From: an uncultured Bdellovibrionales bacterium
GTDB lineage: Bacteria; Bdellovibrionota; FAC87; UBA2466
DNA length: 14,562 nucleotides
Assembly (NCBI GenBank): GCA_937903155.1
Contig: CALCZU010000126.1
Location: 1-14,562 of the forward strand
Reading direction: 5' to 3'
Shown here in pieces: positions 7,578 through 13,504 of this stretch; positions within the stretch are counted from its first letter, which is position 1; the number at the start of each line of letters is the position of its first letter. The position numbers and the translations under genes are program-made. Below the pieces are notes generated by a model. It searched no databases, had not been told where the DNA came from, and saw nothing but the letters and a program-made list of their open reading frames with translations.

Positions 7578-7615
7578 ACACCTAGTTTAAGCATTACACA
7601 ATCATTCACACCTAG
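7578..7615 (+). repeat. pair of ACACCTAG direct repeats in a 177-bp intergenic region
   Basis: ACACCTAG occurs at 7578-7585 and 7608-7615, exactly 30 bp apart, about three helical turns. Between them lie CATTACACA and CATTCACA, a second imperfect repeat. A weak promoter-like pair, TTGCTA at 7561-7566 and TAGTTT at 7583-7588 with a 16-bp spacer, overlaps the first copy. The repeats could be binding sites controlling the secreted-protein gene at 7653. The rest of 7476-7652 holds a poor hairpin (GCTTTC 7478-7483 with GAAAGC 7502-7507) without a T-run, so I see no clear terminator after gmhA. Confidence 0.3.
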
Positions 7616-7652
7616 CGCTTCAAGTCATAAACCTGTTTTTTAAGGAGTGCCT

Positions 7653-8102
7653 ATGCGTGCTGCCCTTTTTCTCTTTGTCTTTTCTTGTCTGAGTTTTGCG
7701 AATGATTCGCTCACCACTGTGACAGAAGTTCCACTCAATTTCTTTCAGCGTATTTCAGGACGATACGCGATTGATCTCATTGACGGCGAAAAGCCGCATA
7801 ACTTTACCGTCGGAACTGTAGTGTTGGATGACGATATCTGGCTCATGTCTTTTTCGACATGCTTTCCGGAAGGTTGCGATCCGAACGACCAATATTTTCC
7901 GTTAGAGAATGTTACTATCACTAAGACAACGGTCTCCGATTCTGCAATCAGTTACGAACTTCGCGTGACGGATAATGGAAATATTCGCAGATTCACTTGG
8001 GATGAAGTGAGTGGCCAAGTCATTCTGAAAAACTATCAATACCTTCACAAAGGCCAACTAAAAACGCTTGAACATCAGTTCCATCGTTTGACCGAAGAAT
8101 GA
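7653..8102 (+). CDS. small secreted protein of unknown function
   Basis: I do not recognise this 149-residue protein. It starts with a signal peptide (MRAALFLFVFSCLSFA, likely cut before Asn17), so it is probably periplasmic or extracellular. The mature part is acidic and looks beta-rich. It contains GRYAIDLIDGEKP and a CFPEGC pair (Cys70, Cys75) that could form a disulfide. Cys12 lies in a poor lipobox (VFSC), so a lipoprotein is less likely. The ATG at 7653 is preceded by TAAGGAG at 7641-7647, an excellent ribosome site; the in-frame GTG at 7647 lies inside that site. The gene is separate from the LPS operon and converges with the minus-strand gene, with one base between stop codons. Confidence 0.8.
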   Translation: MRAALFLFVFSCLSFANDSLTTVTEVPLNFFQRISGRYAIDLIDGEKPHNFTVGTVVLDDDIWLMSFSTCFPEGCDPNDQYFPLENVTITKTTVSDSAISYELRVTDNGNIRRFTWDEVSGQVILKNYQYLHKGQLKTLEHQFHRLTEE

Positions 8103-8103
8103 A

Positions 8104-9090
8104 TTAAAAACCCATTCCGAGTTGGAGTGTGATTTCGTGATTCAATCCGGATTGATGGTAGGTCGACGTGTATCCCAAGGATAGGGATTCTATCCAACCT
8201 AACCAATTTCTTTCGGCCCAGGGTTTGAGCGAAAGTTTTTCCAAAGACGTCCCAAAGACGACGTGTGCGACGGGCGACAGTCCACCATTCGCAAACCAGG
8301 TCTGAGCACCGAGTCCTAGCTCGACTAGGAAATACCGAAGCTCATAGCCCCCGTAGGCCGAGAGATCTCCGAGATACAAGAGATTCGTCGCATTGTATCT
8401 TAAAATGGACCCCATGAGTGCCGCTCGGAATGAGTAGGTTTGACTGATTTTCCACATCGGACTCCAAGCAAAGAGAAGAGAACTCGATGAGCCGCCGCTC
8501 TTCGTATAAGCCGCGATAAATCCCGCGCGCACATGTCGTGCCCAATCGGGATTCGTGGGCTTTTCGTAAAATTTAGGTTCTTTCCAAGTAAAACTCACCC
8601 ACTCATCGGCGATGAAGGTATCGCTCACTTTTTTAATGACAAAAATTTCTTCGCCATTTTCGCGCACTTTCATTCGAAGAAAGGGAAGAGTCTTTTCTTT
8701 CTTCCATCGATAAGTGAAGTGGTAAGTCGATTGATGTTGCTGAGGATCAATAATGGTTAAGGAAAATTCTCGTTCGTCGTATCTCAAACCCACTTTGATT
8801 TCGAACTTTCGATTCTCTCTCACTTGAATCGGCGAATTATTCACGAGGATTTGGTAGCCGTCTCTGAGAGTTCCGTTGAGTAGAGTGAAGGGAATTTCGC
8901 CCTTTTCGTACTGAATTGCTTTGAGACTACTTTCTTCATCCCAAGTAATAATCAGCGGATTGTAGGGAACACTTAAAAAGAATGAGACAATTTCAGGCTG
9001 TGCGACTTCTGCGGAAGTTGAAAATACCGACCATACTAGAAACAAAAAAATTATTTTAACGGGTTTTGGCAAGCCCATAAATAATAACAT
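8104..9090 (-). CDS. predicted outer-membrane protein: N-terminal beta-sandwich plus 8-strand barrel
   Basis: A 328-residue protein with a signal peptide (hydrophobic run 11-23, likely cut after STSA at 24-27). Residues of about 28-175 look like an Ig-like or glucodextranase-B-like sandwich: GYQILVNNSPIQV is followed by FEIKVGL and REFSLTIIDP. From about 185 to the end I count eight amphipathic strands, beginning VRAGFIAAYTKSG and ending ITLQLGMGF. The terminal phenylalanine is the usual outer-membrane barrel signal. No catalytic motif is seen, and I recognise no named family. The start could be Met1 or Met5 (9078), neither with a strong ribosome site. The stop is one base from the convergent gene's stop. 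Location is inferred, not shown. Confidence 0.75.
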   Translation of the reverse strand: MLLFMGLPKPVKIIFLFLVWSVFSTSAEVAQPEIVSFFLSVPYNPLIITWDEESSLKAIQYEKGEIPFTLLNGTLRDGYQILVNNSPIQVRENRKFEIKVGLRYDEREFSLTIIDPQQHQSTYHFTYRWKKEKTLPFLRMKVRENGEEIFVIKKVSDTFIADEWVSFTWKEPKFYEKPTNPDWARHVRAGFIAAYTKSGGSSSSLLFAWSPMWKISQTYSFRAALMGSILRYNATNLLYLGDLSAYGGYELRYFLVELGLGAQTWFANGGLSPVAHVVFGTSLEKLSLKPWAERNWLGWIESLSLGYTSTYHQSGLNHEITLQLGMGF

Positions 9091-9126
9091 ACGTCGAAAC
9101 GAGTCGTCACTCTCGCGCGTGGATAT

Positions 9127-9591
9127 TCACCAGCGATGGTAAGCGGGATGCCCGGGTTGAACGGCGACAAAGGTTCCCTTGCAAGTTGCGCACGCCTTGC
9201 CGTTTGCAGTGAGAACGCCCTCGATGACACAACGATCTGCTTTTGTTTCAACCGATTTTGCTTCAAGGTGTAGCACGACGTTGGTGGGCGTCGGTCTAAG
9301 AAGTTTAATGCTGTACTCTGCAGTCACAGTACAGGGCGGGTGGTTTTCACTCGAATTTTTCATGAGCGTGTACGCAGCCGTCCAGTTGCAGTGGCAGTCT
9401 AAAAGCGAACCGATAATCCCGCCGTTGAGAACTCCAGGGAAAGCCTCATGATGTGGTTCTGGTTTCCAATCGGCGATCACAACGTCGTTTTGGGGGAAGC
9501 TGCGGACGTGCAGGCCTTTTGGATTGGCGGGACCACATCCAAAGCAGGCATTTCTAGGAGCGAATTTTTCTTGAAGACAGAGTTCTGACAT
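9127..9591 (-). CDS. PaaI/THEM4-like hotdog-fold thioesterase
   Basis: A 154-residue cytoplasmic protein of the 4HBT hotdog superfamily, probably an acyl-CoA thioesterase of unknown substrate. The N-terminal CFGCGPANPKGL (16-27) is the cysteine-rich signature of one PaaI-like branch. The central helix motif is GVLNGGIIGSLLDCH (53-67), where Asn56 takes the place of the HGG histidine and Asp65 is the likely catalytic acid. VTAEYSIKLLRPTP is the following conserved strand. The length is normal for a single hotdog domain, which works as a dimer or tetramer. The start ATG lacks a clear Shine-Dalgarno. It lies downstream of the tRNA gene on the same strand, and 36 bp separates it from the beta-barrel gene. 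Confidence 0.88.
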   Translation of the reverse strand: MSELCLQEKFAPRNACFGCGPANPKGLHVRSFPQNDVVIADWKPEPHHEAFPGVLNGGIIGSLLDCHCNWTAAYTLMKNSSENHPPCTVTAEYSIKLLRPTPTNVVLHLEAKSVETKADRCVIEGVLTANGKACATCKGTFVAVQPGHPAYHRW

Positions 9592-9627
9592 AGCAAGGAT
9601 TTTCGCTGAAGAGAGGATGCCGGTAAA

Positions 9628-9653
9628 GATTAATGATTAATCTTAAGATTAAT
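9628..9653. repeat. GATTAAT repeat cluster with an 18-bp perfect palindrome
   Basis: GATTAAT occurs in tandem at 9628-9634 and 9635-9641 and again at 9647-9653. ATTAATCTTAAGATTAAT (9636-9653) is a perfect palindrome. It sits 37-64 bp upstream of the thioesterase ATG and just beyond the tRNA terminator hairpin, so it could be an operator or promoter region for the thioesterase gene. It could also be the AT-rich tail of the termination region. Confidence 0.4.
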
Positions 9654-9660
9654 ATTAAGG

Positions 9661-9685
9661 ATTCAAATCGCTAAGCGATTTGAAT
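9661..9685 (-). terminator. hairpin terminator downstream of tRNA-Arg
   Basis: ATTCAAATCGCT at 9661-9672 is the exact reverse complement of AGCGATTTGAAT at 9674-9685, a 12-bp arm pair around one base (in practice about 10 bp with a small loop). It begins two bases beyond the tRNA 3' end. The following minus-strand sequence is AT-rich (CCTTAATATTAATC) rather than a pure T-run, so it may act in termination, 3' processing, or both. Confidence 0.6.
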
Positions 9686-9686
9686 A

Positions 9687-9760
9687 TGGGCGGTAAGGGA
9701 TTCGAACCCCTGACCCCATGGTTCGAAGCCATGTGCTCTATCCAGCTGAGCTAACCGCCC
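9687..9760 (-). tRNA. tRNA-Arg (anticodon TCG)
   Basis: The minus strand folds into a complete 74-nt cloverleaf. The acceptor stem is GGGCGGT/ACCGCCC, the D arm is GCTC-AGCTGGATA-GAGC, the anticodon arm is CATGG-CTTCGAA-CCATG, the variable loop is GGGTC and the T arm is AGGGG-TTCGAAT-CCCTT. The discriminator is A. With T33 in place the anticodon is TCG, reading CGA arginine codons. CCA is not encoded (TAT follows the discriminator), so it must be added enzymatically. The gene lies 49 bp downstream of mdh on the same strand and could be cotranscribed with it. Confidence 0.97.
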
Positions 9761-9777
9761 CGATACAGAGGTAGCTC

Positions 9778-9806
9778 TTTTAACAAGGAATCCTGCCTAA
9801 AAGCAA
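9778..9806 (-). promoter_or_regulatory. weak candidate promoter for tRNA-Arg
   Basis: On the minus strand TTGCTT (9801-9806) and TTAAAA (9778-9783) are separated by 17 bp. Transcription would start roughly 10-15 bases before the tRNA. Each box matches only 3 of 6 consensus bases, so readthrough from mdh is an equally good explanation. Confidence 0.25.
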
Positions 9807-9809
9807 GCC

Positions 9810-10802
9810 TTAGCCTAATAGGTCTCGGACAACCGCTTTTTCTTCTTCTAATTCTTTGACCGTTAAAGCGATTTTCTGCTTTGTCCAATCCGAAAGCTTT
9901 AATCCCGAGACGACTTCGACACCACCATTGCCGTTCGAACGCAGGGGGAACGAGAACATCAATCCACTGGGGATACCGTAGGGATTGCCATCACTTAAAA
10001 TCGCGCCCGAGAACCATTCTCCATCCGGAGTTTTATGGGTAATTCTTTTGACGTGATCAATACAGGCCGATGCAGCGGAAGCGGCGGAGGATTTTCCTCG
10101 AGCATCGATGATCGCGGCACCTCTTTTTTGCACAATTTTCAAGAAATCGTCTTCGAGCCATTTCTTGTCTGTGATTTTTTGGGTGCAAGCTTGTCCTGCA
10201 ATTTTTGAATTTTCAAAATCAGGAACCATGGTGGAGGAATGATTTCCCCAGATGGCTAAGTTTTTCACTTCGCCGACATTGCAACCGGCTTTAATGGCTA
10301 ATTGAGTTTTTGCACGGTTTTCATCGAGCATCGTCATTGCGAAAAATGAAGAAGAGGGAACACTCTTGCTATTTTTAAGAGCAATCAGCGCGTTTGTGTT
10401 GCAAGGATTTCCAACGACTAAAACGCGGACGTTTTTGTCTGCCTTTTCAAGCGCTCTTCCTTGAGACACGAAGATAGGTCCGTTGTCTTTAATGAGATCA
10501 TTTCTTTCCATTCCGGGTCCACGCGGTTTGGATCCGACGAAGAGTCCCCAATGGATTCCTTCAAAAGCTTTTTCTGGCGAGTCGCAAATATTGATTTTTT
10601 TGAGCGTTGGGAAGGCGCAGTCATCTATTTCCATGGCGGTCCCTTCGGCGGCTTTAATGGCGACAGGGAGTTCAAGCAGACTTAATTCTACTTGCGTGTC
10701 TGGGCCAAAAACTTCTCCCGAAGCCAGTCTAAAAAGAAGGCTGTATCCGATTTGTCCGCCGGCACCTGTGACGGCCACTTTAACTGTGTTTTTGAATCCC
10801 AT
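9810..10802 (-). CDS. mdh: malate dehydrogenase
   Basis: NAD(P)-dependent interconversion of malate and oxaloacetate in the TCA cycle. The 330 residues match the longer, cytosolic/chloroplast-like MDH group. The Rossmann motif TGAGGQIGYS is at 12-21, the substrate loop SKPRGPGMER at 91-100 (arginines 94 and 100), VGNPCNTN at 130-137, TMLDENRA at 157-164 with catalytic Asp160 and substrate Arg163, and IWGNHSS at 184-190 with catalytic His188. The residue after Asp160 is Glu, where many relatives have His. The ATG follows AAGGGA at a normal distance. The gene is unrelated to the LPS operon. Its upstream region is shared, divergently, with the sigma-54-linked gene at 11123. Confidence 0.96.
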   Translation of the reverse strand: MGFKNTVKVAVTGAGGQIGYSLLFRLASGEVFGPDTQVELSLLELPVAIKAAEGTAMEIDDCAFPTLKKINICDSPEKAFEGIHWGLFVGSKPRGPGMERNDLIKDNGPIFVSQGRALEKADKNVRVLVVGNPCNTNALIALKNSKSVPSSSFFAMTMLDENRAKTQLAIKAGCNVGEVKNLAIWGNHSSTMVPDFENSKIAGQACTQKITDKKWLEDDFLKIVQKRGAAIIDARGKSSAASAASACIDHVKRITHKTPDGEWFSGAILSDGNPYGIPSGLMFSFPLRSNGNGGVEVVSGLKLSDWTKQKIALTVKELEEEKAVVRDLLG

Positions 10803-10835
10803 AAAGTTCCCTTCGTTGTAAAAATTTGTAACGAC

Positions 10836-10868
10836 ATTCTAGCCTAAGAAGTGTCGTAGTCACTTCTT
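10836..10868 (-). promoter_or_regulatory. candidate mdh promoter overlapped by an inverted repeat
   Basis: On the minus strand TAGAAT (10836-10841) is a fair -10 box, and TGACTA (10857-10862) is a possible -35 with a short 15-bp spacer. An inverted repeat, AAGAAGTG (10846-10853) with CACTTCTT (10861-10868) and a 7-base gap, covers the spacer and -35, as an operator would. Read on the plus strand the repeat runs into six T residues and resembles a terminator, but no plus-strand gene lies before it. Confidence 0.35.
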
Positions 10869-10947
10869 TTTTAAGAATCGACGGCATATCCGGCGAATCC
10901 GAGGAAGATCCGATTTTTTGGTAAAATCTCCTTAACGCACTCATTTT

Positions 10948-11005
10948 AAGGCTCCGCAACGGCGTTCGTTTTTAGAGCGATTCGAACGGAGGGTCGGAGA
11001 GCCTT
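10948..11005. promoter_or_regulatory. nested inverted repeat, candidate activator site for the sigma-54 promoter
   Basis: AAGGCTC at 10948-10954 pairs with GAGCCTT at 10999-11005. Inside it CGTTCG at 10963-10968 pairs with CGAACG at 10983-10988. The dyad centres at about 10976, near -98 relative to the start expected from the sigma-54 promoter at 11048, a typical distance for an enhancer-binding protein. Which regulator binds cannot be told. The alternative is a structured RNA, though no promoter for one is evident. Confidence 0.4.
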
Positions 11006-11047
11006 GGTATTAGGCGTCTGAGGGCGGAGCGTTTAAATTTTCACTCA

Positions 11048-11063
11048 TGGCACAGCCCTTGCT
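11048..11063 (+). promoter_or_regulatory. sigma-54 (RpoN) promoter
   Basis: TGGCACAGCCCTTGCT matches the -24/-12 consensus TGGCAC-R-N4-TTGCW at every fixed position, with GG at 11049-11050 and GC at 11061-11062, ten bases between them. Transcription would begin near 11074, leaving a leader of about 50 bases before the ATG at 11123. It is the only such element I found in the window. Confidence 0.8.
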
Positions 11064-11122
11064 GATGTACTGGTTCGCGACAATAGATTCGTATTTTTTA
11101 AAATGTATTTTAAGGAGCAAGT

Positions 11123-11827
11123 ATGCAACAAAGTTCAACATCAAATAATTCTAATAAACAAAACAGAGGTTTTCAGGGCGCCCAACCGAAACAAGGATAT
11201 TCTGAGAACGGCAATCCAAAATCAGCCGATGTTTCCTCGGAAAAAGAGTCCACTTCTTCCGCGACTCAGCCGAAAACCGTTTCCGGAAATAACGCCCAAG
11301 CAAGTTCTCAGCAAGGGGTCGAGAAACAAAATGAAAAGGAGCAAACCGATTCAGGGAAGCAAATGAGTCCGGTGGAATCAAAGGACTCCTCAAAATCCCA
11401 GAACGCAGACAAAGAGTCGGATGAAACGCCGATGGCTCACCTTGATTCCGCGCGAACCGTTTTTGTTGAACAAATTAAAGATCTCACTAAACGGATCGAA
11501 GCCCTTACACCCAAAAGAGGCGCATTAAGTGATGCGAGCAAATATGTGACGGCTCGCTTAACAAAAACCTCTGAGTTTTTTGAACAGCGAACGGCAGCGG
11601 AGATGGGATCCCAGGCGATCGATTTAGTTCGTAAAAACTATATTCCTATCGCATTGTCTGTCGTAGGCGCGGGAGTAGGCGTTTTCCTCGTTAAAAAGAT
11701 GGGCAGTAAAAGCGAAGAAGCTAAATCCAGTGATGCTTCTGAGGCTGGTAAGGATTCCAAGCAAACCAAAACATCCTCACCCGTAACGACAAATGCAAAA
11801 AATGAGACGCACGTCGCGACGCATTAA
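11123..11827 (+). CDS. YqjD/ElaB-like membrane-anchored protein of unknown function
   Basis: A 234-residue protein with three parts. Residues 1-105 are low-complexity and polar, rich in Ser, Gln, Asn and Lys. Residues 106-170 are predicted helical and amphipathic (SARTVFVEQIKDLTKRIEAL, then SEFFEQRTAAEMGSQAIDLVRKN). Residues 173-190 (YIPIALSVVGAGVGVFLV) are one glycine-bearing transmembrane segment, followed by KKMG and a charged tail. Helix plus a glycine-rich single anchor resembles the DUF883 (YqjD/ElaB) stress proteins, which tether ribosomes to the inner membrane in E. coli. Here the polar tail of about 40 residues after the anchor is unusual. The ATG follows TAAGGAG at 11111-11117. It has its own sigma-54 promoter and terminator, so it is a single-gene unit. 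The family link is tentative. Confidence 0.8.
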   Translation: MQQSSTSNNSNKQNRGFQGAQPKQGYSENGNPKSADVSSEKESTSSATQPKTVSGNNAQASSQQGVEKQNEKEQTDSGKQMSPVESKDSSKSQNADKESDETPMAHLDSARTVFVEQIKDLTKRIEALTPKRGALSDASKYVTARLTKTSEFFEQRTAAEMGSQAIDLVRKNYIPIALSVVGAGVGVFLVKKMGSKSEEAKSSDASEAGKDSKQTKTSSPVTTNAKNETHVATH

Positions 11828-11849
11828 GAATCATTTTACCAAAAATAAG

Positions 11850-11875
11850 AGGGTCAGTCTTGCTGGCCCTTTTTT
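11850..11875 (+). terminator. intrinsic terminator after the sigma-54-controlled gene
   Basis: AGGGTCAG (11850-11857) pairs with CTGGCCCT (11863-11870), an 8-bp stem with one G-T pair and a TCTTG loop, followed by TTTTT. On the minus strand the same stem is followed by CTTATTTTT, so it may also end the convergent gene stopping at 11898. A separate perfect palindrome, CTCTCGCGAGAG, lies at 11883-11894 between the two. Confidence 0.85.
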
Positions 11876-11897
11876 ACGTCTACTCTCGCGAGAGAAT

Positions 11898-13451
11898 TCA
11901 ACGAGGGTGTAAAAAAGGATAAAGAAATGGGGGATCAGTCCAATCGAATAATTTCGATTGCTCGGTGATTCCGTCTTTATGAATTTTGGGATCGTTGTAC
12001 CAAAGTCCTCCCCGAGCGTAGAGGCCGATGCATTGAATGGTGCAGCTTAAGATCATCAGAGAGATTAAAACAGGTTTCAGATTTTTTTGACTCCAAGCAT
12101 AGGCGAGGGTTGGGCAAAGGAGTAAAGCGAGAAGAGGAATCACTTCGGTTAGATGTCGGGTTCCGTACACTCCACTCCACCACTCCTGCCAGTGGCAAAA
12201 AATAAATAAGTGAAGCGCAATGGCGGAAAGAAGCATGAGAGAAAATCCTTTTGGAAAACGATTCGTTCTTTGTTTTGCATTCAAAGAAAGCGCTCCCATC
12301 AAAAGCCAGGGCTGATAAACCAACAACCCGCAGACGGGGCTGATTAAAATACCGATAAAGGGCGCCCAATAAAGGCGGCCCAATTGAGCGGAGAGCCCGG
12401 TTGCCATCATCATCTGCGGTCCCATCGGATTCGAATAAGTTTTCCAGTAATAAAAATGAAGGGGAGCAATGAGGATAAGTGAGAGGAGCGGAAGTAGAAT
12501 TCCCCGCTGCCAGGATCGTGAAAGAACCCAGAGCCCAAAAGGAATAATCAAAGCGCCGGCCGTCAGTCGGCAACTCAGCATCCAGGCGATCGAAACTGCT
12601 GTGATAAGTAGTAAAGGAAAGTTTGTTTTCTCTTTCTGTCTCAACTCACAAAAGAGGGCCATCAAAAAGCCTAGCATGACGCCCCCTTGAGTCCATAAAC
12701 CCTGACCTACAATGGTCAACATCGTCGAACCGGTGATGAGACAAAGAGCCGCTAAGAATGCCGGCAAAGGCTGAGTGACCAGACAAGCGAGAAGAAAAAA
12801 CACCGTCATCGAGACTGCTGCCACACAAGCGCTCGTCCATTTTGCGAGTCTCCATTGATGGTATCCACTCCGGATATCCGTGCCAATGATTTTGGAAACG
12901 AACGTAAAAGGGATTGCGAATAAAAGCATTCCGGCGGGATAGGCCGAATAAAGTTTTTGTCCGATGCAGCGATAGTAATAGGGCATGGGCAGTTGCTGAG
13001 TGCACATTTTTTCTGCGGTTTGTTCTGGCGTCGGAGGAAATTCTGAGATTTCCGTATTCCCTTCTAAGACGATGCTTGCGGCGACGAGACTCGTCGGAAA
13101 ATTATCCATCGAAGAAATATTGACCCCGTTCGAGAGAGAAAGAATTAAAATCGGGAGTCCCACCAGCATAAACGCCGATTTAAAAGGAACAAACGGGAGT
13201 TGTTTTTGTGAAAAATAGGTCAGTTCGTCCCAACAAGCACGAAAACGAGTCTTCACGGCTTTTCGGTAAGCGTCGCTAAAAGCAAAACGTAAAATCGGGA
13301 TGAGTGCCACGATTAAAACAAAAACAGCGTGACTTCCTTTGCCGCGAAAGAGTGCAAAAAGGACACACACGACGACGAGCCACTGTAAATTGTCTAAGAA
13401 AGAACGCTTGTGCACCCGGAGAACTTTATGTCGAAGAGAGCAGGGGGTCAA
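11898..13451 (-). CDS. multi-pass membrane protein, GT-C glycosyltransferase-like
   Basis: An integral inner-membrane protein of up to 517 residues with about 13 hydrophobic segments. After the third comes a loop, SNGVNISSMDNFPTSLVAAS (107-126), then LVAASIVLEGN. Its acidic residue (Asp116) sits where GT-C enzymes carry their catalytic aspartate in the first periplasmic loop. GQKLYSAYPAGMLLF and YGTRHLTEVIPLL also resemble lipid-linked sugar transferases of the ArnT/PMT type. It could transfer a sugar from a polyprenyl carrier to LPS or another envelope acceptor; this is inferred. The start is uncertain: TTG at 13451 gives the longest frame, GTG at 13415 is next, and neither has a good ribosome site. 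It diverges from hldD, with 53 bp between. Confidence 0.75.
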   Translation of the reverse strand: MTPCSLRHKVLRVHKRSFLDNLQWLVVVCVLFALFRGKGSHAVFVLIVALIPILRFAFSDAYRKAVKTRFRACWDELTYFSQKQLPFVPFKSAFMLVGLPILILSLSNGVNISSMDNFPTSLVAASIVLEGNTEISEFPPTPEQTAEKMCTQQLPMPYYYRCIGQKLYSAYPAGMLLFAIPFTFVSKIIGTDIRSGYHQWRLAKWTSACVAAVSMTVFFLLACLVTQPLPAFLAALCLITGSTMLTIVGQGLWTQGGVMLGFLMALFCELRQKEKTNFPLLLITAVSIAWMLSCRLTAGALIIPFGLWVLSRSWQRGILLPLLSLILIAPLHFYYWKTYSNPMGPQMMMATGLSAQLGRLYWAPFIGILISPVCGLLVYQPWLLMGALSLNAKQRTNRFPKGFSLMLLSAIALHLFIFCHWQEWWSGVYGTRHLTEVIPLLALLLCPTLAYAWSQKNLKPVLISLMILSCTIQCIGLYARGGLWYNDPKIHKDGITEQSKLFDWTDPPFLYPFLHPR

Positions 13452-13504
13452 CTAGTCGATAATTTGATTGCTCTCAAGTCTCAATTCAGTTTAAATCTTT
13501 CGCC

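Noticed and set aside
10418..10821. Overlapping open frames on both strands within mdh.
   Set aside because: They are shadows of mdh, whose own frame carries all the family motifs.
10963..11005. GATTCGAACGG looks like a tRNA T-loop, suggesting a tRNA remnant in the intergenic region.
   Set aside because: The five bases on each side of TTCGAAC do not pair as a T stem and no acceptor or anticodon arm can be built; a nested dyad explains the sequence better.
11047..11151. Short plus-strand frame of about 33 codons starting at ATG 11047 (MAQPLLMYWF...).
   Set aside because: It starts inside the sigma-54 promoter, upstream of the expected transcript start, has no ribosome site and runs into the next gene in another frame.
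12469..13218. Plus-strand frames and an alternative minus-strand frame inside the GT-C-like gene.
   Set aside because: Composition is arginine- and serine-rich in the manner of shadow frames, with no ribosome sites; the 517-codon frame has coherent membrane segments.
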